Shown: positions 31,208-33,977 of the stretch, in pieces
Numbering within the stretch: the first letter of the stretch is position 1
Layout: the number at the start of each line of letters is the position of its first letter
NCBI GenBank assembly: GCA_013812145.1
Contig: JACCTY010000008.1
Span: 1-33,977 of the forward strand
DNA length: 33,977 bases
Source: Geodermatophilaceae bacterium
GTDB taxonomy: Bacteria; Actinomycetota; Actinomycetes; Mycobacteriales; Geodermatophilaceae
Direction: 5' to 3'
Made by a program: the position numbers and the translations under genes
The notes under the pieces: model-generated
Databases searched by the model: none
What the model was told of the DNA's origin: nothing
Seen by the model: the letters and a program-made list of their open reading frames with translations, nothing else

Positions 31208-33523
31208 AGCGACACCGCCGGCGCAGATGCTGGAGTCCTCCAGGCGATCGAGGCCAAGGTACTGTGGCTCGCGACGTCCATGGTCCACCACGCCAATCAC
31301 CTGCGACCGAACGACAGCGGTGTCAAGGTCGGCGGTCACCAGGCGTCGTCGGCATCGATCGTCAGCATCATGACCGCGCTGTGGTTCGACTCGCTCACCG
31401 CCGTTGACCGGGTCAGCGTCAAGCCGCACGCAAGCCCCGTCCTGCATGCGATCAACTACCTGCTCGGCGACCTGGACGCGTCGTACTTGACGCAGCTGCG
31501 GGCCTACCGCGGCCTGCAGTCCTATCCGAGCCGGACCAAGGACCCGGACACCGTCGACTACTCGACCGGCTCGGTCGGGATCGGGGCCACCGCGCCGATC
31601 TGGGCGGCGTTGTCCCGCCGGTACATCGATCGGCGCTTCAGCGATCTGCCCGGGCCGGCTGGCCGCCAGATCTCGTTGCTCGGGGACGCCGAACTCGACG
31701 AAGGGGCCTGCTGGGAGGCGATCCTGGATCCGACGGTGGTGCAGCTCGGCGAGGTGCTGTGGGTGGTCGACCTCAACCGGCAGTCGCTGGACCGCGTCGT
31801 GCCGCAGATCGCCGCCTCGCGGCTGGCGGGCATGTTCGCCGCTGCCGGCTGGCAGGTCATCACATGCAAGTACGGACCGCGGCTGCGCGCCCTGTTCGAG
31901 CAACCCGGCGGTGCGGAGCTACGGCGGCGGATCGACGAGATGGGCAACCCGGAGTACCAGCGGCTGCTGCGTTCCTCCGGACCGGAACTGCGGGAGCGGC
32001 TGCCCGGTGCGGGCACCGGCGCCGCAGCCCTGGGGCGACTCGCCGACGGGCTGGACGACGCCGACCTGCACGCCGCCGTGCGCGATCTCGGCGGGCACGA
32101 CCTGGCCGGTCTGTCCGAGGCGTTCCGAACCGTCGAGGACGACCGGCCGACGGTGCTCCTCGCGTACACGATCAAGGGCTACTCGCTGCCTACCGAGGGC
32201 CACCCGTCCAACCACTCCGCGCTGCTGAGCGGGGACCAGTACGCCGACCTGGCGGCCCGGCTCGGTGGCAGCGTCGAGCAGCCGTGGGAGCTGTGGCCGG
32301 CGGACTCTCCCGAAGCAGACCGCTGTGCCCAGGTGGCCGAGCGACTGAAGCGGCCGGCTGTGCAGCCGCGGGAGCCGCCAGCCGTGCCGGTCGATCTGGG
32401 CCGGACCCACCGCGGGACGGTCTCGACGCAGGCGGCTCTCGGCCGGGTGCTCGTCGACCTGAACCGCGACGCGCCCGAGGTTGCCGAGCGGGTGGTGACG
32501 ACGAGCCCGGACGTGGCCAGCAGCACGAACCTAGCCGGCTGGCTCAACAAGGTCGGCATCTTCGCCGTCGAGGAGGAGGTCAACTGGTTCGCCGACGACA
32601 CGGAGACCCGGCTGCACTGGCGCGAGCATCCGCTCGGCCAGCACATCGAACTCGGGATCGCGGAGGTGAACCTGGTAGGGCTGCTCGCCGAGTTGGGCGC
32701 GACCTGGAGCCGGTGGGGTCAGCCGCTGCTGCCGATCGGCACCATCTACGACCCGTTCGTCAACCGGGCGCTGGAGCCGTGGAGCTACGGCATCTACGCC
32801 GGCGGCCAGTCGATCCTGGTGGGTACGCCCTCCGGTGTGACGCTGGCTCCCGAGGGCGGCGCCCACCAGTCGATCACCACGCCGTCGACCGGGATCGAGC
32901 AGCCAGGGGTCCTGAGCTACGAGCCGGCGTTCACCCAGGATCTGGAGTGGTGCCTGCTGCGCTCGCTCGGCCTGCTCGGTCGCCCCGATGGCCTGTCGTC
33001 GTACTTCCGGCTGTCGACGCGGCCGCTGGACCAGACGACGGCCGCCGTGCCGGCGGATCCGAACGGGCGGTCGCACCGGCGCAGCCAGGTGGTGCGCGGC
33101 GGCTACCTGCTGCGTGACCCACCCGACGCGGTGGTCAGCCTGGTCGCGATGGGTGCGCTGATCCCCGAGGCGCTGGCGGCCGCAACGGAGCTGAGCGGCC
33201 ACGGCATATCCGCCCGGGTCGTGTGCGTGACGAGCGCCGATCTGCTGTTCCGGGCGGTCCAGCGCCGCCGCGGCCTGGCGATGGACGACCCGCTGGCTGA
33301 TGAGGCGATCCTGGCCGAGCTGTTCGACAGTCCGCTGCCGCTGGTGACCGTGCTCGACGGCCATCCGCACACGCTGGCCTTTCTCGGGTCGGTTCACGAC
33401 ACGCCGATCACGACGCTCGGGGTCACCGCCTTCGGTCAGGTCGGGTCCGTCGCCGAGGTGTACGACGTCCACAGCATCGGCGTGCGCTCGATCGTCGACG
33501 CCGCCCTCGACCTGCTCGACTGA
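31205..33523 (+). CDS. Thiamine-diphosphate-dependent pyruvate dehydrogenase E1 (AceE)/transketolase-like enzyme
   Basis: The 772-residue enzyme resembles the homodimeric E1/transketolase superfamily. The N-terminal domain has GVKVGGHQASSASI, STGSVGIGATAPIWAA and a TPP-magnesium motif GDAELDEG...N. The central pyrimidine-binding domain carries HIELGIAEVNLVGLLAELG with the catalytic glutamate (GIAE), and a transketolase C-terminal domain ends near VRSIVDAALDLL. It is over 100 residues shorter than AceE (about 890-930), mainly at the N-terminus. No E2 or E3 genes adjoin, so a 2-oxo-acid dehydrogenase role is doubtful; another C-C bond reaction is possible. It converges on the retropepsin-like gene with 8 nt between. 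Confidence 0.9.
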   Translation: MSDTAGADAGVLQAIEAKVLWLATSMVHHANHLRPNDSGVKVGGHQASSASIVSIMTALWFDSLTAVDRVSVKPHASPVLHAINYLLGDLDASYLTQLRAYRGLQSYPSRTKDPDTVDYSTGSVGIGATAPIWAALSRRYIDRRFSDLPGPAGRQISLLGDAELDEGACWEAILDPTVVQLGEVLWVVDLNRQSLDRVVPQIAASRLAGMFAAAGWQVITCKYGPRLRALFEQPGGAELRRRIDEMGNPEYQRLLRSSGPELRERLPGAGTGAAALGRLADGLDDADLHAAVRDLGGHDLAGLSEAFRTVEDDRPTVLLAYTIKGYSLPTEGHPSNHSALLSGDQYADLAARLGGSVEQPWELWPADSPEADRCAQVAERLKRPAVQPREPPAVPVDLGRTHRGTVSTQAALGRVLVDLNRDAPEVAERVVTTSPDVASSTNLAGWLNKVGIFAVEEEVNWFADDTETRLHWREHPLGQHIELGIAEVNLVGLLAELGATWSRWGQPLLPIGTIYDPFVNRALEPWSYGIYAGGQSILVGTPSGVTLAPEGGAHQSITTPSTGIEQPGVLSYEPAFTQDLEWCLLRSLGLLGRPDGLSSYFRLSTRPLDQTTAAVPADPNGRSHRRSQVVRGGYLLRDPPDAVVSLVAMGALIPEALAAATELSGHGISARVVCVTSADLLFRAVQRRRGLAMDDPLADEAILAELFDSPLPLVTVLDGHPHTLAFLGSVHDTPITTLGVTAFGQVGSVAEVYDVHSIGVRSIVDAALDLLD

Positions 33524-33531
33524 GGGACGAC

Positions 33532-33945
33532 TCACGTCTCCGGGTGGCAGTCCAGCCACTCGTGGTAGGCCGACAAGGTCACTCGGAACCGCTGCAGGAA
33601 TCCCTCCATGCCCAGCAGCTGGACAGGGAATGGCCATGGGTCGCAGAACCAGACGGTGGCATCCCAGTCGAATCTCTCGTTGGCGGATTGCAACCGCAGA
33701 GACACTTGCGCTGGTACCGCGCGGACCCGCGTGCCGCCGATGTGGACGTCCTCGGACACAGCCGAGTCCAAGTCGAGCCCGGCGAGGCCAGCCAGCTCAA
33801 GGGAAAAGCGGGTTCGTAAGGCGCCGGTGTCGACCAGGCAGACCAGCGGCGTAGCGTCGAATCCATCAAGCCACACGTCCACCGTTGGTCGTGGCGTGAT
33901 CAAGCCAGCCGTTGCCGCAGGGAGCTTGCGGAATGCGAACCGCAT
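33532..33945 (-). CDS. Retropepsin-like (aspartyl protease fold) protein
   Basis: The 137-residue protein has the active-site motif VDTGA (in CLVDTGALRTRFSLELA) near residue 40 and a C-terminal LLGMEGFLQRFRVTL. This matches the one-domain retropepsin-like aspartyl proteases that act as dimers. Proteolysis is not proven; the usual hydrophobic-hydrophobic-Gly that follows the flap is seen as LLGMEGF. ATG 33945 is supported by the frame only. Sequence beyond it (33946-33977) may hold the end of another minus-strand gene. Confidence 0.7.
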   Translation of the reverse strand: MRFAFRKLPAATAGLITPRPTVDVWLDGFDATPLVCLVDTGALRTRFSLELAGLAGLDLDSAVSEDVHIGGTRVRAVPAQVSLRLQSANERFDWDATVWFCDPWPFPVQLLGMEGFLQRFRVTLSAYHEWLDCHPET

Positions 33946-33977
33946 CGTTGCCTAGAACGGCGCCGCGCCGAAGACAT

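Noticed and set aside
33952-33977. Possible end of an upstream minus-strand gene (TAG at 33952-33954)
   Set aside because: Only eight codons are visible; cannot be told from chance.

Overview
The window is very GC-rich, gene-dense chromosomal DNA of an actinobacterium. The evidence is family content: a DUF222/13E12-type protein with a perfect actinobacterial LexA box, a TPP-riboswitch ykoEDC transporter, an Rv0449c/Rv0448c/ufaA1-like lipid operon, and frequent GTG starts. Several genes also have a TAnnnT -10 box exactly 7 nt before the start codon, which suggests leaderless transcripts. I cannot name the genus. No tRNA, rRNA, CRISPR array, insertion sequence or phage gene was seen, and no intergenic stretch exceeds 300 bases (the longest is 16395-16669).

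Layout. 1-1257: the 5' part of an SOS-type DUF222 gene running off the left edge, then a decayed type I restriction-modification remnant in which the HsdM N-terminal domain is joined out of frame to the tail of another protein. 1321-5513: M50-like membrane protein, aldehyde dehydrogenase coupled to a 3-hydroxyacyl-CoA dehydrogenase, a small zinc-ribbon protein and a flavin-binding split-barrel protein. 5626-10983: HtrA-like protease, a nitroreductase with the substrate triad of iodotyrosine deiodinase, YibE/F membrane protein, GNAT acetyltransferase and a gamma-glutamyltransferase-like enzyme. 11041-13957: ykoE-ykoD-ykoC ECF transporter (thiamine precursor uptake) under a TPP riboswitch. 14014-16394: vapBC, a short-chain dehydrogenase and a secreted protein of unknown function.

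16576-24101: a carbohydrate operon in one direction: LacI regulator (with a perfect 12-bp palindromic operator in its promoter), lipoprotein sugar-binding protein, two permeases, an intracellular GH130-type enzyme and a secreted six-hairpin-type glycosidase-like protein. The natural reading is extracellular cleavage, ABC import, then intracellular phosphorolysis or hydrolysis, under LacI autoregulation.

24112-28229 (minus): an overlapping operon of FAD oxidoreductase, DUF1365 protein, cyclopropane-fatty-acid-synthase-type methyltransferase and SDR. It matches the Rv0449c-Rv0448c-ufaA1 order of M. tuberculosis, but an SDR sits where Rv0446c-sigK-rskA would be. 28319-33945: alpha/beta hydrolase, NmrA-like protein coupled to a CPBP-family membrane protein, a cysteine phosphatase with a WPD loop, a short AceE-like thiamine-diphosphate enzyme without E2/E3 neighbours, and a small retropepsin-like protein. 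The most noteworthy items are the lipid operon, the deiodinase-like nitroreductase, the GH130 operon, the LexA box on a leaderless start, the R-M deletion scar and a possible RNA switch at 4698-4741.
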